A program made the position numbers and the translations under genes. 64,000 bases of DNA from Poindextera sp035294785. Its GTDB lineage: Bacteria; Pseudomonadota; Alphaproteobacteria; Caulobacterales; Caulobacteraceae. The notes beneath the pieces are model-generated. The model was not told where the DNA came from, searched no databases, and saw nothing but the letters and a program-made list of their open reading frames with translations. The stretch is taken from positions 4,780 to 68,779 of the forward strand of contig DATGKF010000091.1 in NCBI GenBank assembly GCA_035294785.1, written 5' to 3'. Positions 22,729 through 32,308 of the stretch are shown here, in pieces (position 1 is the stretch's first letter; the number at the start of each line of letters is the position of its first letter).

Positions 22729-24063
22729 TCAGGCCTGATCCGGCGCGAGGTCGACGGTCATGGCCGAGCGGTTATGACTGCAGAGCAGGCGAACCGTCTG
22801 CCCCGGGGTGAGCTCGAGCGGGTTTCCAAAGCGGTACAGCACATGCATCCAGCCGTTCGCCCCGGCGCTTGGCGTCGGGCGGTTGTCGTATTCGGTCTCG
22901 GCGTCCAGCTCCAGCCGCAGCCACTGGGCGACGCCGACGCACCGGCCCTGGGCGCTCGCCACGACGGCGCGCGTCCGCCGTTCGGCGGGGAAGGCGGCCC
23001 CGGCGAGGTCGAAGGCGAAGATCTCGAAGTCCTCGGACATGACGTCGTGCGGGATGCGGTCCAGGTGAAGTCCAAGCTTGACCGGCGCGAACCGGTCGAA
23101 GGGTGAGAGGTCGAATCCGGTCGACGCCGACGCCCGCACCTGCGCCTCGACGGCCGCGCCGCCGACCAGATAACCGAGCGCGATCGCGCGCCGCGGAATG
23201 ACGACGGCCTCCGGCGCGAGCAGCCGTCGCCGCGCATCCTCGAGCGTCGGCAGCACCGACTCCGACAGAAGACCGCTGGCGAAGGTTTCGGTGACGAGGA
23301 CATCGGCGCGCTCGGCCATGTCGCGACCGACGTCCAGCTGGTCGGAGCGCTTGGCGTGCAGCGTTACGCGATCCGCCAGTCCGTTCGCCGCGATGATGTC
23401 GCGCGCCGCCGCCGCGATGGGCGCGACCATCTCGCACGTGGTGACGCTGGCCGCCCCCGCGCGCGCCGCCATCATGGCCAGCAGGCCAGAGCCGCTGCCG
23501 ATGTCCAGGACCCGCCGCCCAGGCGCCAGGCGGCGCAGCGCCCGATCGTAGGCGCTGTTCCGCGCGGCGTCGGCCATCATCGGGAAGTGCCATGGCGGCG
23601 CCACGCGCCCGAGCGTCAGCGCCAGATTGTCCCTGGCCTCGAGGTAGCCGGGATCGATCGCGAGCGCGCGGCGGTAGGCGCCGATCGCCGCCGCGTCGTC
23701 GCCAACGGCTTCCAGCGTCGAGGCGAGATTGTTCGCCGCCTGGGCCAGAGACCCGTCGAGGGCGAGCGCCGCCTCGAAGGCCGCCGCGGCGCCGGGGAGG
23801 TCGCCCGCGGCGTTCAGCGCGACCCCAAGATTGTTCCGATACTCCGGGTCTCGCGCGTCGGCCTCGGTGGCGCGCCGAAGCAACCCAACAGCGGACCCGA
23901 CCTCACCCGCGGCGAACGCCAGCAATCCAAGCTGATGGCTCGCGATGGCGTTCGACGGATCCAGCGCCAGCACCGTCTCGAACAGCGCCCTCGCAGCGAC
24001 CGCATCGCCGTCGGCATGGCGCGCGACCGCCTCCGCCAGAACCTGATCGACGGATTTCTGCAC
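22729..24063 (-). CDS. TPR protein with arginine-methyltransferase-like domain
   Basis: A ~444-residue protein. The N-terminal ~140 residues form about four tetratricopeptide repeats (ARALFETVLALDPSN; NLGVALNAAGDLPGA; YRRALAIDPGYLEA). The C-terminal domain is a PRMT-type methyltransferase: SAM-binding VLDIGSGSGLLAMMAARAG at about 183-201, CEMVAP (acidic ribose-binding residue), and VLVTETFASGLLSES resembling the double-E loop region, followed by a beta-barrel-like part. The layout recalls eukaryotic PRMT7/PRMT9. Substrate unknown. GTG at 24063 is preferred, with GGAGGG upstream; GTG at 24117 would add 18 residues. Confidence 0.78.
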   Translation of the reverse strand: MQKSVDQVLAEAVARHADGDAVAARALFETVLALDPSNAIASHQLGLLAFAAGEVGSAVGLLRRATEADARDPEYRNNLGVALNAAGDLPGAAAAFEAALALDGSLAQAANNLASTLEAVGDDAAAIGAYRRALAIDPGYLEARDNLALTLGRVAPPWHFPMMADAARNSAYDRALRRLAPGRRVLDIGSGSGLLAMMAARAGAASVTTCEMVAPIAAAARDIIAANGLADRVTLHAKRSDQLDVGRDMAERADVLVTETFASGLLSESVLPTLEDARRRLLAPEAVVIPRRAIALGYLVGGAAVEAQVRASASTGFDLSPFDRFAPVKLGLHLDRIPHDVMSEDFEIFAFDLAGAAFPAERRTRAVVASAQGRCVGVAQWLRLELDAETEYDNRPTPSAGANGWMHVLYRFGNPLELTPGQTVRLLCSHNRSAMTVDLAPDQA

Positions 24064-24193
24064 GGCGCCCGGACCCTCCGACGGGCGCGCCCTGTCGCGG
24101 ACGGCGCCCCGCTGCACTTCGGCGCAGGGCCGGCAAAGGTTACAGCCTAGAGCGCTCTCTTCCGTTCCCTTTTCGTTTCCATCGGTTCAGCGT

Positions 24194-26995
24194 ATGGCAG
24201 ACAGGGTGAACGCCATCGCCCCCGCCCTTGATCTCGCGCCGGCGCTCGTGGTCCTGCCGGGACCGCGGGCCGCGGTCTGCGATGGCGCGGGGGCGCGCGG
24301 CATCGACGTCGATCAGGCCCGGCGCCTGGCCATGTCGACGCCGGTGGTCGTGGCGCACGCGGGTCTGACGGCGCGGCGGCTGGCCCTGGCCTCGCCGGCC
24401 CGCTCGCGGGACATCTTCGACGCGCTCGAGCTCTTCGCCTTCGTGCGCCCGGCGCGCTTTTGCGCGCCCTCTGCGGCGGGCCTGGCGCTGGCCATGGGCC
24501 TGCCGGAGCCCAAGTCGGCGGAGGCGCAGGCGGCGAGCCTTCGCGACGTGTGCCGCGCGCTCCTGACCGAGCTCGCCGAAAGTCCGTGGCCGAGCCGCGA
24601 GGAGGCGCTGGCGCTGGCCGAGACGCTGGGCCGCGCCGGCTGGGCCTGGACAGGCGCCGTGACCCAGGCCTTGCGCGCGAAGGCTGTGCGGGACGGGCGC
24701 TGGGGGACGGGCCTCGAGGTCTGGAGCCGCATTCCGGAATGGCAGGACCAGCCGCCGCCCGGCGAGCCGGGCTCGACGCCGATCGCGCCCGACGCCGCGC
24801 GCGAGCGCCTTAGCCAGCTGCTGGGCCGCGCCGGCCTCGACGAAGCACGCACCGCACAGGCCGAGTTCGCGGCGCAGACCACCCACGCCTTTCAGCCGCG
24901 CGAGCGCGAGGACGAGCCGAACGTGATGCTGGCCGAGGCCGGCACCGGCGTCGGCAAGACGCTGGGCTATCTGGCGCCGGCGTCGCTGTGGGCGGAGGCG
25001 AACGGGCCGGGCGTCTGGGTTTCGACCTTCACCCGCGCGCTGCAACGGCAGATCGAGCGCGAGAGCCACGCCGTCTATCCCGATCCGGCGGTGCGGGCGC
25101 GCAAGGCCGTCGTGCGCAAGGGTCGCGAGAACTACCTGTGCCTTTTGAACCTGCAGGAGATGGCTTCGATCGCCATGTCAGGCGGCGGCGACCTGATCGG
25201 CCTTGGCCTCGTCGCCCGCTGGGCGCGCGCAACCCGTGACGGCGACATGACCGGCGGGGACTTCCCAGCCTGGCTGCCCGGGCTGTTCTCCGTCGGGCCG
25301 GCGGCGCAGGCCAGCCCGGCGAACCTGGTCGACCGGCGCGGCGAATGTGTGCACGCCGGCTGCCCGCACTACCGCGCCTGCTTCATCGAGAAGGCGATCC
25401 GCGCTTCGCGCGGCGCCGATCTCGTCATCGCCAACCACGCGCTGGTGCTGAGTCAGGCGGCCTTCGACGGCGCGCGGACGGCGCGCGGGCTGAAGGCGGA
25501 CGCCGAAACCGCCGTCTTCCGCCGCATCGTCTTCGACGAGGGCCATCACCTGTTCGACGCCGCCGACAGCGCGTTTTCGGCCGTCATTTCCGGCGCCGAG
25601 GCGGCCGAGCTCCGCCGCTGGATCCGCGGGCCGGAAGGGCGGGGCCGGCGCGGGCGCGGACTGGAGGCGCGGCTCGCCGAGCTGGTCGGTGAACGCGCGA
25701 GCGCCCGCGACGCCCTCGACGCCGCCGTGCGCGCGGCTGCGGCGCTGCCGGGCGAGGGCTGGTCTGGGCGCATCGCCCCGCCGACCGGCGAGGCGAACCC
25801 GCTCGGCCCGATCGAACACTTCCTCGCCGCCGTGCTGGAGCAGCTGCGCGCCCGCGCCGCGCCGTCCGATGTCGGGCAGGAGTGCCACGCGCGCCCGGCG
25901 ATCGATCTGGTGCGCCAGACGGCCGAAGCCGCCGCGGCCGCGCTCGCCGCCATCGAGGCGCCGCTGACCGCGCTGGCGCGGGGGCTGGCCGACCTGCTCG
26001 ACGAGGCGGCCGACGAACTTTCCACCGGCGACCGGGCGCGGCTGGAAGGCGCGCTGCGCGGGCTCGACCGCCGGGCGCGCCTGCATCTGCCGGCCTGGCG
26101 GGCGATGCTGACCGCGATCGCCGAGGACGCCGAGGACGACCCGGACTTCGTCGACTGGTTCGACGCGACGTTCCTCTATGGCCGGGTGGTCGACGCCGCC
26201 TGCCGCCGCCACTGGGTCGATCCGACGGAGCCGCTGCACGCCGCGGTGCTGGCGCCGGCGCACGGCGTCCTGGTGACAAGCGCCACGCTGGCCGACCCGA
26301 CGCTCGAGGCGCCCTTCTCGCTGGCCGAACTGCGCACCGGCGCGGCGCGGCTGAACGAGCCGGTTCGGACGCTCAGGCTGGCCTCGCCTTTCGACTACGC
26401 GACGAACGCACGCGCCATCGTGGTCACCGACGTCGGCCGCGAAGACCCCCGCCAGGTGGGCGCGGCCATGCGCGAGCTGTTCATCGCCTCGGGCGGCGGC
26501 GCGCTTGGCCTCTTCACCGCCATCCGCCGCTTGCGCGCGGTCTACGACCGCATCAGCGGACCACTCGCCGAGCGCGGGTCGCCCCTCTACGCCCAGCACG
26601 TCGACCCGCTGGAGGTCGGCGCCCTGGTCGATATCTTCCGCGTCGAAGAAGACTCATGCCTGCTTGGCACCGACGCCGTTCGCGACGGCGTCGACGTCCC
26701 CGGCCGCTCGCTGCGCCTGCTGGTGTTCGACCGCGTGCCCTGGCCGAGGCCGGACATCCTGCACAAGGCCAGGCGCGGCCGTTTCGGCGGCAAGGCCTAT
26801 GACGACGCCGTGGCGCGCGCCCGCATCGCCCAGGCGTTCGGCCGCCTGATCCGCCGCGCCGACGATCGCGGCGTGTTCGTGATGCTCGACGCGGCCGCGC
26901 CGACCCGCCTCTTCGCCAGCCTTCCCGAGGGCGTTCAGGTGGAGCGGATGGGACTGGTCGAGGCGATAGAAGCGGTCGGCGTTCACCTCGGCTGA
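24194..26995 (+). CDS. DinG/XPD-type ATP-dependent DNA helicase
   Basis: A 933-residue superfamily 2 helicase. After an unusual ~200-residue N-terminal region come Walker A EAGTGVGKTLGYLAP (about 247-261), an iron-sulphur cluster domain with Cys in ENYLCLL and in GECVHAGCPHYRACF, Walker B DEGHH at about 448, and C-terminal motifs VLVTSATL, LLGTDAVRDGVDVPGRSL and RIAQAFGRLIRR. DinG-like enzymes unwind 5' overhang DNA, R-loops or G-quadruplexes in repair. The N-terminal part may be a degenerate nuclease or other accessory domain; I do not recognise it. Confidence 0.88.
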   Translation: MADRVNAIAPALDLAPALVVLPGPRAAVCDGAGARGIDVDQARRLAMSTPVVVAHAGLTARRLALASPARSRDIFDALELFAFVRPARFCAPSAAGLALAMGLPEPKSAEAQAASLRDVCRALLTELAESPWPSREEALALAETLGRAGWAWTGAVTQALRAKAVRDGRWGTGLEVWSRIPEWQDQPPPGEPGSTPIAPDAARERLSQLLGRAGLDEARTAQAEFAAQTTHAFQPREREDEPNVMLAEAGTGVGKTLGYLAPASLWAEANGPGVWVSTFTRALQRQIERESHAVYPDPAVRARKAVVRKGRENYLCLLNLQEMASIAMSGGGDLIGLGLVARWARATRDGDMTGGDFPAWLPGLFSVGPAAQASPANLVDRRGECVHAGCPHYRACFIEKAIRASRGADLVIANHALVLSQAAFDGARTARGLKADAETAVFRRIVFDEGHHLFDAADSAFSAVISGAEAAELRRWIRGPEGRGRRGRGLEARLAELVGERASARDALDAAVRAAAALPGEGWSGRIAPPTGEANPLGPIEHFLAAVLEQLRARAAPSDVGQECHARPAIDLVRQTAEAAAAALAAIEAPLTALARGLADLLDEAADELSTGDRARLEGALRGLDRRARLHLPAWRAMLTAIAEDAEDDPDFVDWFDATFLYGRVVDAACRRHWVDPTEPLHAAVLAPAHGVLVTSATLADPTLEAPFSLAELRTGAARLNEPVRTLRLASPFDYATNARAIVVTDVGREDPRQVGAAMRELFIASGGGALGLFTAIRRLRAVYDRISGPLAERGSPLYAQHVDPLEVGALVDIFRVEEDSCLLGTDAVRDGVDVPGRSLRLLVFDRVPWPRPDILHKARRGRFGGKAYDDAVARARIAQAFGRLIRRADDRGVFVMLDAAAPTRLFASLPEGVQVERMGLVEAIEAVGVHLG

Positions 26996-27109
26996 CCCGC
27001 CGCGCGTCGGTCCGGATTCATCGAAAATTAACCGCTCTGCAAGACAAGCCGTCCTGCACGCATGACGCGCGTCGAGACAAAAACGCATCGATCCCAGGGG
27101 GCGGGAAGA

Positions 27110-28732
27110 ATGTCGAAACATCGTGTGTGGGCCGCGAGCGCGGCCGTAGCGGCGCTTGCGTTCGCTTCAGCGGCGCAGGCGCAAGCGAACGATCCGCTCG
27201 TGCAGGTGTTGGTGCAGAAGGGCGTGATCAGCGCCCAGGACGCCGCGGGCGTCACGACCCGCGATCAGCTGGTGAAGCTGCTCGTGGCGAAGGGCGTCAT
27301 CTCGCCGACCGACGCGACCAACATCGCCCAGGCCGAACCGACCATGCTCAGCAACGCCGAAGTCCCGCCGAACCGGGCGCCGGTGTACTTCCACACCGAC
27401 CATCCGACCGAGTTTTCGATCGGCAACGTCGACCTGACCGTCGGGGGCTTCCTCGACGCCGAGATGATCGCCCGCAGCACCAACACCGGCAACGTCGCCA
27501 GCACCAACTTCGGCTCCATCCCGTTCACCAACCAGATCCAGGGCCACTCGGGCGAAGATCGCATCACCGGTCAGATGAGCCGCGTGAGCCTCAGGGCGGA
27601 CACCGACTTCATGATCGCCGGACGACCCGCCCACGCCTACGGCTATGTCGAAGGCGACTTCAACGGCAACGACGCCGCCAACGTCTTCGTCGAATCGAAC
27701 AGCCACGGGGCGCGCCTTCGCCTCGCCTACCTCGATGTGACCACCGGCCAGTGGGAGTTTCTCGCCGGTCAGGCCTGGACGCTGCTCACGCCGAACCGGA
27801 CCGGCGCCACGCCCGACCCGTCGAGTCTTTTCCTGACGCAGAACTATGACTCGAACTACAGCGTCGGCATGCCTTGGGGGCGGATCGGTCAGGCGCGCGT
27901 CACCTATCACCCGACCGCGAACCTGGCGATCGCCCTCGCGGTGCAGGACGCCGATCCATATATCGGCGCTGGCGAGGTCACCTTCCCGGCCGGACAAAAC
28001 GCCCAGCTCGGCATCCAGTTCGACGCCGCGAACCAGAGCACGACAGGCAACCTCTTCCCCGACATCGTGGCCAAGGTCGCCTATGACGGATCGGCGGAGC
28101 AGATGCCGTTCCACCTCGAGGCCACGGGTATCGTATCGCAATTCCGCTCTGTGACGTTGCCAACGGCCGGCGCCGTCGGGTTTGGAACGCACATGACGAC
28201 GGGCTGGGGCGCCGGTATCAACGGCAACTTCAAGGTCACGCCGCAATTCACCCTGTTCGCCGACACCTTCTACGGTCAGGGCGAGGGGCGCTACCTGGGC
28301 GGGCTCGGTCCCGACGTCGTGACGCCGGTCGCGCCGTTCGGCGCGGGATTCGACAGCAGCCTGAGCACTGTTTCAGGCTATGGCCTCCTCGGCGGCGCCG
28401 AATTCCAGGTCAGCCCGCGCGCTCTGCTCGCCGCGTACTACGGCTTCGATCACTTCGACCGGAACACGTTCGTCGACCTCTCGAGCCTGGCGGCCACCAA
28501 GCCGTTCATCGGCTTCGGCGGTCTCAACTCCAGCAACGCCGACAACAAGGACCTGAGCGAACTCAGCGTCGACGGGAACTTCAAGTTCTGGTCCAGCCCC
28601 ACCGACGGAACGCTGGTGGCCGGCTTCCAGTACTCATACGTCATGCGCCACCAGTGGTTCGTCCCCCTGGGCGCGCCGAGCGAGGCCAACACCAACATGT
28701 TCTTCGTCGACCTGCGCTACATTCTGCCCTGA
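27110..28732 (+). CDS. Outer-membrane porin, DcaP-like
   Basis: A 540-residue beta-barrel protein with signal peptide (residues 1-24, cleaving after AQAQA). Two similar short helices follow (LVQVLVQKGVISAQDA and LVKLLVAKGVISPTDA), as in the N-terminal coiled-coil of DcaP-type trimeric porins. The barrel contains amphipathic strands such as DLTVGGFLDAEMIAR, RVSLRADTDFMIAGR and FAYVEGDF-like segments, and a final FFVDLRYILP. It probably lets small anionic or dicarboxylic solutes through the outer membrane. ATG at 27110 chosen. A terminator follows. Confidence 0.82.
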   Translation: MSKHRVWAASAAVAALAFASAAQAQANDPLVQVLVQKGVISAQDAAGVTTRDQLVKLLVAKGVISPTDATNIAQAEPTMLSNAEVPPNRAPVYFHTDHPTEFSIGNVDLTVGGFLDAEMIARSTNTGNVASTNFGSIPFTNQIQGHSGEDRITGQMSRVSLRADTDFMIAGRPAHAYGYVEGDFNGNDAANVFVESNSHGARLRLAYLDVTTGQWEFLAGQAWTLLTPNRTGATPDPSSLFLTQNYDSNYSVGMPWGRIGQARVTYHPTANLAIALAVQDADPYIGAGEVTFPAGQNAQLGIQFDAANQSTTGNLFPDIVAKVAYDGSAEQMPFHLEATGIVSQFRSVTLPTAGAVGFGTHMTTGWGAGINGNFKVTPQFTLFADTFYGQGEGRYLGGLGPDVVTPVAPFGAGFDSSLSTVSGYGLLGGAEFQVSPRALLAAYYGFDHFDRNTFVDLSSLAATKPFIGFGGLNSSNADNKDLSELSVDGNFKFWSSPTDGTLVAGFQYSYVMRHQWFVPLGAPSEANTNMFFVDLRYILP

Positions 28733-28761
28733 CCCGGCGGACGGAGGGACGGAAGCAAACG

Positions 28762-28796
28762 CCGGGCGGTCCATCGCGGGCCGCCCGGTTTCGTTT
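28762..28796 (+). terminator. Rho-independent terminator of the porin gene
   Basis: CCGGGCGG at 28762-28769 pairs with CCGCCCGG at 28781-28788 and is followed by TTTCGTTT. It lies 30 bases after the porin stop and just at the end of the convergent prephenate dehydrogenase gene. Confidence 0.85.
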
Positions 28797-29713
28797 CAGG
28801 CCTTGCGGTCGCGACCGAAGTTCGGCTCGGCGCTTTCCTGACCGGCGGCGATGATGCCCCGGCGGATGGCGCGGGTGCGGGTGAAGAGCGCCTCCAGCTT
28901 GTCGCCCTCGCCCCAGCGGATGGCGCGCGACAGCGCCTGCAGGTCTTCGGTGAAGCGGCCGAGCGTTTCCAGCACCGCGTCCTTGTTGAGCAGGAACACG
29001 TCCCGCCACATGACCGGGTCGGAGGCGGCGATGCGCGTGAAGTCGCGGAAGCCGCCGGCCGAGTACTTCATCACCTCGCCCTCGGTGACCTCCTCCAAGT
29101 CCGCGGCCGTGCCGACGATGTTGTAGGCGATCAGGTGCGGCAGGTGCGAGGTGACGGCCAGCACCAGGTCGTGGTGCCTCGCGTCCATCAGCTCGACGTT
29201 GGCGCCAAGCGCCTCCCAGAACCGCGTCACGGTCTCGACGGCGCCGCGGTAGGCAGGATCGTCCTTGAGCGGACAAAGGATCGTCCAGCGGTTCTGGAAC
29301 AGGGTGGCGAAGCCGGCGTCCGGGCCGGACTGCTCGGTCCCGGCGATGGGGTGGCCGGGGACGACGAAGACGCCCTCCGGCGCGGCGTCCGCCAGCGCCT
29401 CGGCGACGGCGGCCTTCACCGAGCCCACGTCAGAGACGATGGCGCCGGCCTTCAGCCCCGGCGCCGCGGCGCGGGCCGCGTCCCCGATCGCCGCCGGCGG
29501 CGCGGCGAAGATGACGAGGTCGGCGCCGGCCACGGCCGCTTCGGCGGCTTCGGCGACGAGGTCGGCGATGCCGAGTTCGCGCACCCGCTCGCGCACGGCG
29601 GGGTTCTCGTCGAACACGGCGATCTCGGCCGCGCCCCCTCCACGCGCGGCGCGGACGATAGAGGATCCGATCAGGCCGCAGCCGATCACCGCCAGCCGCT
29701 CGACGGCGCTCAA
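28796..29713 (-). CDS. tyrC: Prephenate/arogenate dehydrogenase
   Basis: A 305-residue NAD(P)-dependent enzyme of tyrosine synthesis. N-terminal Rossmann motif VIGCGLIGSS, followed by VVPGHPIAGTEQSG, DARHHDLVLAVTSHLPHL and GGFRDFTRIA, all typical of the TyrA dehydrogenase core. The start is TTG at 29713, overlapping the hisC stop (TTGA); no better start lies near the conserved AVIGCG. It is the last gene of a three-gene aromatic amino-acid operon. Substrate preference (prephenate or arogenate) is not decided by the sequence. Confidence 0.92.
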   Translation of the reverse strand: MSAVERLAVIGCGLIGSSIVRAARGGGAAEIAVFDENPAVRERVRELGIADLVAEAAEAAVAGADLVIFAAPPAAIGDAARAAAPGLKAGAIVSDVGSVKAAVAEALADAAPEGVFVVPGHPIAGTEQSGPDAGFATLFQNRWTILCPLKDDPAYRGAVETVTRFWEALGANVELMDARHHDLVLAVTSHLPHLIAYNIVGTAADLEEVTEGEVMKYSAGGFRDFTRIAASDPVMWRDVFLLNKDAVLETLGRFTEDLQALSRAIRWGEGDKLEALFTRTRAIRRGIIAAGQESAEPNFGRDRKA

Positions 29714-30858
29714 CGGCCCTTCGCCCCGAGGAAGGCGGCGAGCCCCTCGACCACGGCGCGGTTGTGCTCTTCCAGCCCGATGGTGATCCGCAGACAGTCC
29801 GGCAAGCCGTAGTTGGCGACGCCGCGCACGATCAGCCGGCGCGCCGCCAGAAAGGCCTCGGCCTCGGCGGCGGTGCGCCCCGGCGCGGACGGGAAGCGCA
29901 CGAGGATGAAGTTCGCGCCGGACGCAGTGACCTCGAGCCCGAGCCCGCCGATCTGCTGGGTCAGCCACGGCCGCCACTGCTCGACCAGCGCCAGCGAGCG
30001 CGCCTGGAACGCGGTGTCCTTCAACGCCGCGATGGCGGCCAACTGACCGGGGATGGAGGTGTTGAACGGCAGGCGGATGCGCTCCATCGCCTCGACCGCG
30101 TCGGCCGGCGCGTAGGCCCAGCCGATGCGCAGCGCCGCCAGCCCGTGGATTTTGGAGAAGGTGTGGCTGACCAGCATGTTCGGCGCGGTGCGCGCCAGGT
30201 CAAGCCCGTCGGTGAAGCGCGGGTCGGTGCAGAACTCCGCATACGCCGCATCCACGACCAGCATGACCGCCGGCGGCAGGGCGGCCTGCAGCCGCTCCAT
30301 TTCGTCCGTGGTGATCCAGGTGCCGGTCGGGTTCGACGGCTGGGTGACGAAAACGAGCCGGGTTCGCTCGTCGACCAGGCCCAGCATCGCCTCGACATCC
30401 AGGCGCATGCCCGTCTCGGGCGCATAGCGAACCTCCGCCTGGCAGGCGCGCGCGCCGATGCCATACGCGTTGAAGCCGTATTCGCCCTGCACGATGTTGT
30501 CGCCCGGCTCGAGATAGATCTGCTGCACCAGCCGCCCGAGAATCTCGTCCGTGCCGCACCCGAAGATCAGCCGCTCGGGCTCCAGGCGATAGTGGTCGGC
30601 GACCGCGGCGCGGAGCGCCGTGGTGCGGCTGTCGGGGTACATGTTCAGCGTCGCCGCGGCCTCGGCGTAGGCCGCGAGCGCCAGCGGGCTCGAGCCGAGA
30701 ATGTTCTCGTTCGACGACAGCTTGACCGGATGCCCGACGCCCTGGACGCTCGACTTGCCTGGCACGTAGGCGACGATCGCCTCGATGCCCGGCTTGGGGA
30801 GCGGATGATCGGCGCGTGCGCGTTCGTCCGGGGCGACCATGCTCATCGGTCCGTTCAC
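29710..30858 (-). CDS. hisC: Histidinol-phosphate / aromatic aminotransferase
   Basis: A 382-residue PLP aminotransferase of the HisC branch. Motifs include KLSSNENILGSSP, YPDSRTTALR, FVTQPSNPTGT, the PLP lysine in SHTFSKIHGLAALRIGWAY, and GVANYGLPDCLRITIG. Its place between chorismate mutase and TyrC implies it transaminates phenylpyruvate, hydroxyphenylpyruvate or prephenate, possibly besides histidinol phosphate. Translation starts at GTG 30858, overlapping the upstream stop (GTGA); an ATG four codons later is an alternative. Confidence 0.92.
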   Translation of the reverse strand: MNGPMSMVAPDERARADHPLPKPGIEAIVAYVPGKSSVQGVGHPVKLSSNENILGSSPLALAAYAEAAATLNMYPDSRTTALRAAVADHYRLEPERLIFGCGTDEILGRLVQQIYLEPGDNIVQGEYGFNAYGIGARACQAEVRYAPETGMRLDVEAMLGLVDERTRLVFVTQPSNPTGTWITTDEMERLQAALPPAVMLVVDAAYAEFCTDPRFTDGLDLARTAPNMLVSHTFSKIHGLAALRIGWAYAPADAVEAMERIRLPFNTSIPGQLAAIAALKDTAFQARSLALVEQWRPWLTQQIGGLGLEVTASGANFILVRFPSAPGRTAAEAEAFLAARRLIVRGVANYGLPDCLRITIGLEEHNRAVVEGLAAFLGAKGR

Positions 30859-31634
30859 GGATCGAAGGGCGTCGGTGCGGCGCCGATCAGCCCAGTCCGC
30901 CGGCCGGGCAGCGCGGCGAGCCGTGCGTCGCCGGCCTCGATGAAGCCGTCAAGCGCGTAAAGCGTCGAGCCCTCCGCGGAGGCGATTTCGCGGGCCGCCA
31001 ATCCGGCCGCGGCCAACGCTGGCCCCGCGCCCGCGGCGTCGCTCGCCCAGTAGCTCTCGTCCTCGCCGGTCGGCTCGACGGCGATGGCGGCGACGGCCAG
31101 CGCGCCGCGCGGCCCAAGGCTGTTGAGGCAGGGAAGGGTGGCGAAGACTTTCAGCGCCGGCTCGTCCAACAGCCGGTCCCACCAGGCGCTGGGCGAGGCC
31201 AGACTCATCACCGCGACGCCGCCGGCGCTCTTGGCTTCGTTCAGGGCCGCGGCGGCATCGGCCGTGCGCGCCAGCGGCGGCGCGGCGCCGAAGCGCAGCC
31301 GCGCCAGCTCGACCGCGCGGGCGGGATCATCGCCGCCCCAAACGGCCAGATGGAACGGTCCCTGCTGGATCAGGCTGTCCGAAATGAACTCACGCCAAAG
31401 ACGCACCGTGAGCTGAGGGCTGGCCGAGCGGCCCGGGGCGGCGAGGAGGCCGCGGATCAGCGCCGCTTCGCGCGCAGGCCTGAGGCCCAGGCCGCCGGCC
31501 TCGCCAGCCGCGCGCTTGGCGTCGGCCACCTCGCGCGCCAGCGCCGCCCGCTCGTCGACCAGGCGGAGCAGCGCCGCGTCGACCGCGTCTATGCGCGCCC
31601 GGACGGCGTCCAGCGAAGGCGACTTGGCGTGCAC
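30855..31634 (-). CDS. Chorismate mutase with divergent C-terminal domain
   Basis: A 259-residue protein. Residues about 5-90 form an AroQ-type chorismate mutase (LDAVRARIDAVDAALLRLVDER, LRPAREAALIRGLL, LWREFISDSLIQQ), which turns chorismate into prephenate. The remaining ~165 residues resemble a worn prephenate dehydratase/ACT region (GVAVMSLASPSAWWDRLL; GSTLYALDGFIEAGDARL) but lack clear catalytic motifs. GTG at 31634 is chosen because the mutase helix begins just after it. It heads the operon with hisC and tyrC, joined by a GTGA overlap. Confidence 0.85.
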   Translation of the reverse strand: MHAKSPSLDAVRARIDAVDAALLRLVDERAALAREVADAKRAAGEAGGLGLRPAREAALIRGLLAAPGRSASPQLTVRLWREFISDSLIQQGPFHLAVWGGDDPARAVELARLRFGAAPPLARTADAAAALNEAKSAGGVAVMSLASPSAWWDRLLDEPALKVFATLPCLNSLGPRGALAVAAIAVEPTGEDESYWASDAAGAGPALAAAGLAAREIASAEGSTLYALDGFIEAGDARLAALPGRRTGLIGAAPTPFDP

Positions 31635-31761
31635 GAACGGCTCCCCGAAACGGAAGGCGCGCGACCATAGAGGTTGCGCGGACGCGCGCAAGGGCGGAAG
31701 CCTTGCCGCGCCGGACCTTGAGTCGGTCCCGGCGGCGAGGGGGCGTTCAGGGCGCGTATCG

Positions 31762-32301
31762 ATGGCGGGCGGTCGGTGGGTGTTCGGCTACGGCTCGCTG
31801 ATGTGGCGGCCGGGATTCGCCTTCGCCGAGCGCCGCGCGGCCATCGCCCATGGCCGCCGGCGCGCCTTCTGCATCTACTCGGTGCACCACCGCGGCACGC
31901 CGGAGCGCCCGGGGCTGGTTCTGGGGCTGGCGCCCGGCGGGGCGGTGCGCGGCGTCGGCTACCGCGTCGCCGCGGCCGACTGGGACGGCGTCTACGCCTA
32001 CCTGCGCGAGCGCGAGCAGCCGACCGAGACCTATTTCGAGGCCTGGGCGCATGTGCGGCTGGCCGGCGGCGGCCCGGTCGAGGCGCTGGTCTTCCTCTCC
32101 GATCGCGCCCACCCGCAATGGGCGGGCGACCTCAGCCCGGAGGCGCAGGCGCGGCTGATCGCCGGCGCGCGCGGGCTTTCGGGCCGCAACGTCGACTACC
32201 TCCGCGACCTCGTCTTCCACCTCCGCGCCGAGGGCGTGGCCGACCGCACGATGGAGCGGCTCCTGGCGCGCGTCGAGGCGTTGGAGGCCGAGCCGGTCTG
32301 A
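31762..32301 (+). CDS. ChaC-type gamma-glutamylcyclotransferase
   Basis: A 179-residue enzyme of the ChaC family, which degrades glutathione to 5-oxoproline and Cys-Gly. The substrate-binding loop FGYGSLMWRPGF is at the N-terminus, the catalytic Glu region is in REREQPTETYFEA, and the family C-terminal motif SGRNVDYLRDLV is present. The ATG at 31762 is chosen; an open frame upstream overlaps the chorismate mutase gene on the other strand and is not coding. Confidence 0.92.
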   Translation: MAGGRWVFGYGSLMWRPGFAFAERRAAIAHGRRRAFCIYSVHHRGTPERPGLVLGLAPGGAVRGVGYRVAAADWDGVYAYLREREQPTETYFEAWAHVRLAGGGPVEALVFLSDRAHPQWAGDLSPEAQARLIAGARGLSGRNVDYLRDLVFHLRAEGVADRTMERLLARVEALEAEPV

Positions 32302-32308
32302 GGGCGCC

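Noticed and set aside
27029..27034. TTAACC half-site upstream of the porin as a CtrA box
   Set aside because: There is no second TTAA at the correct seven-base spacing.
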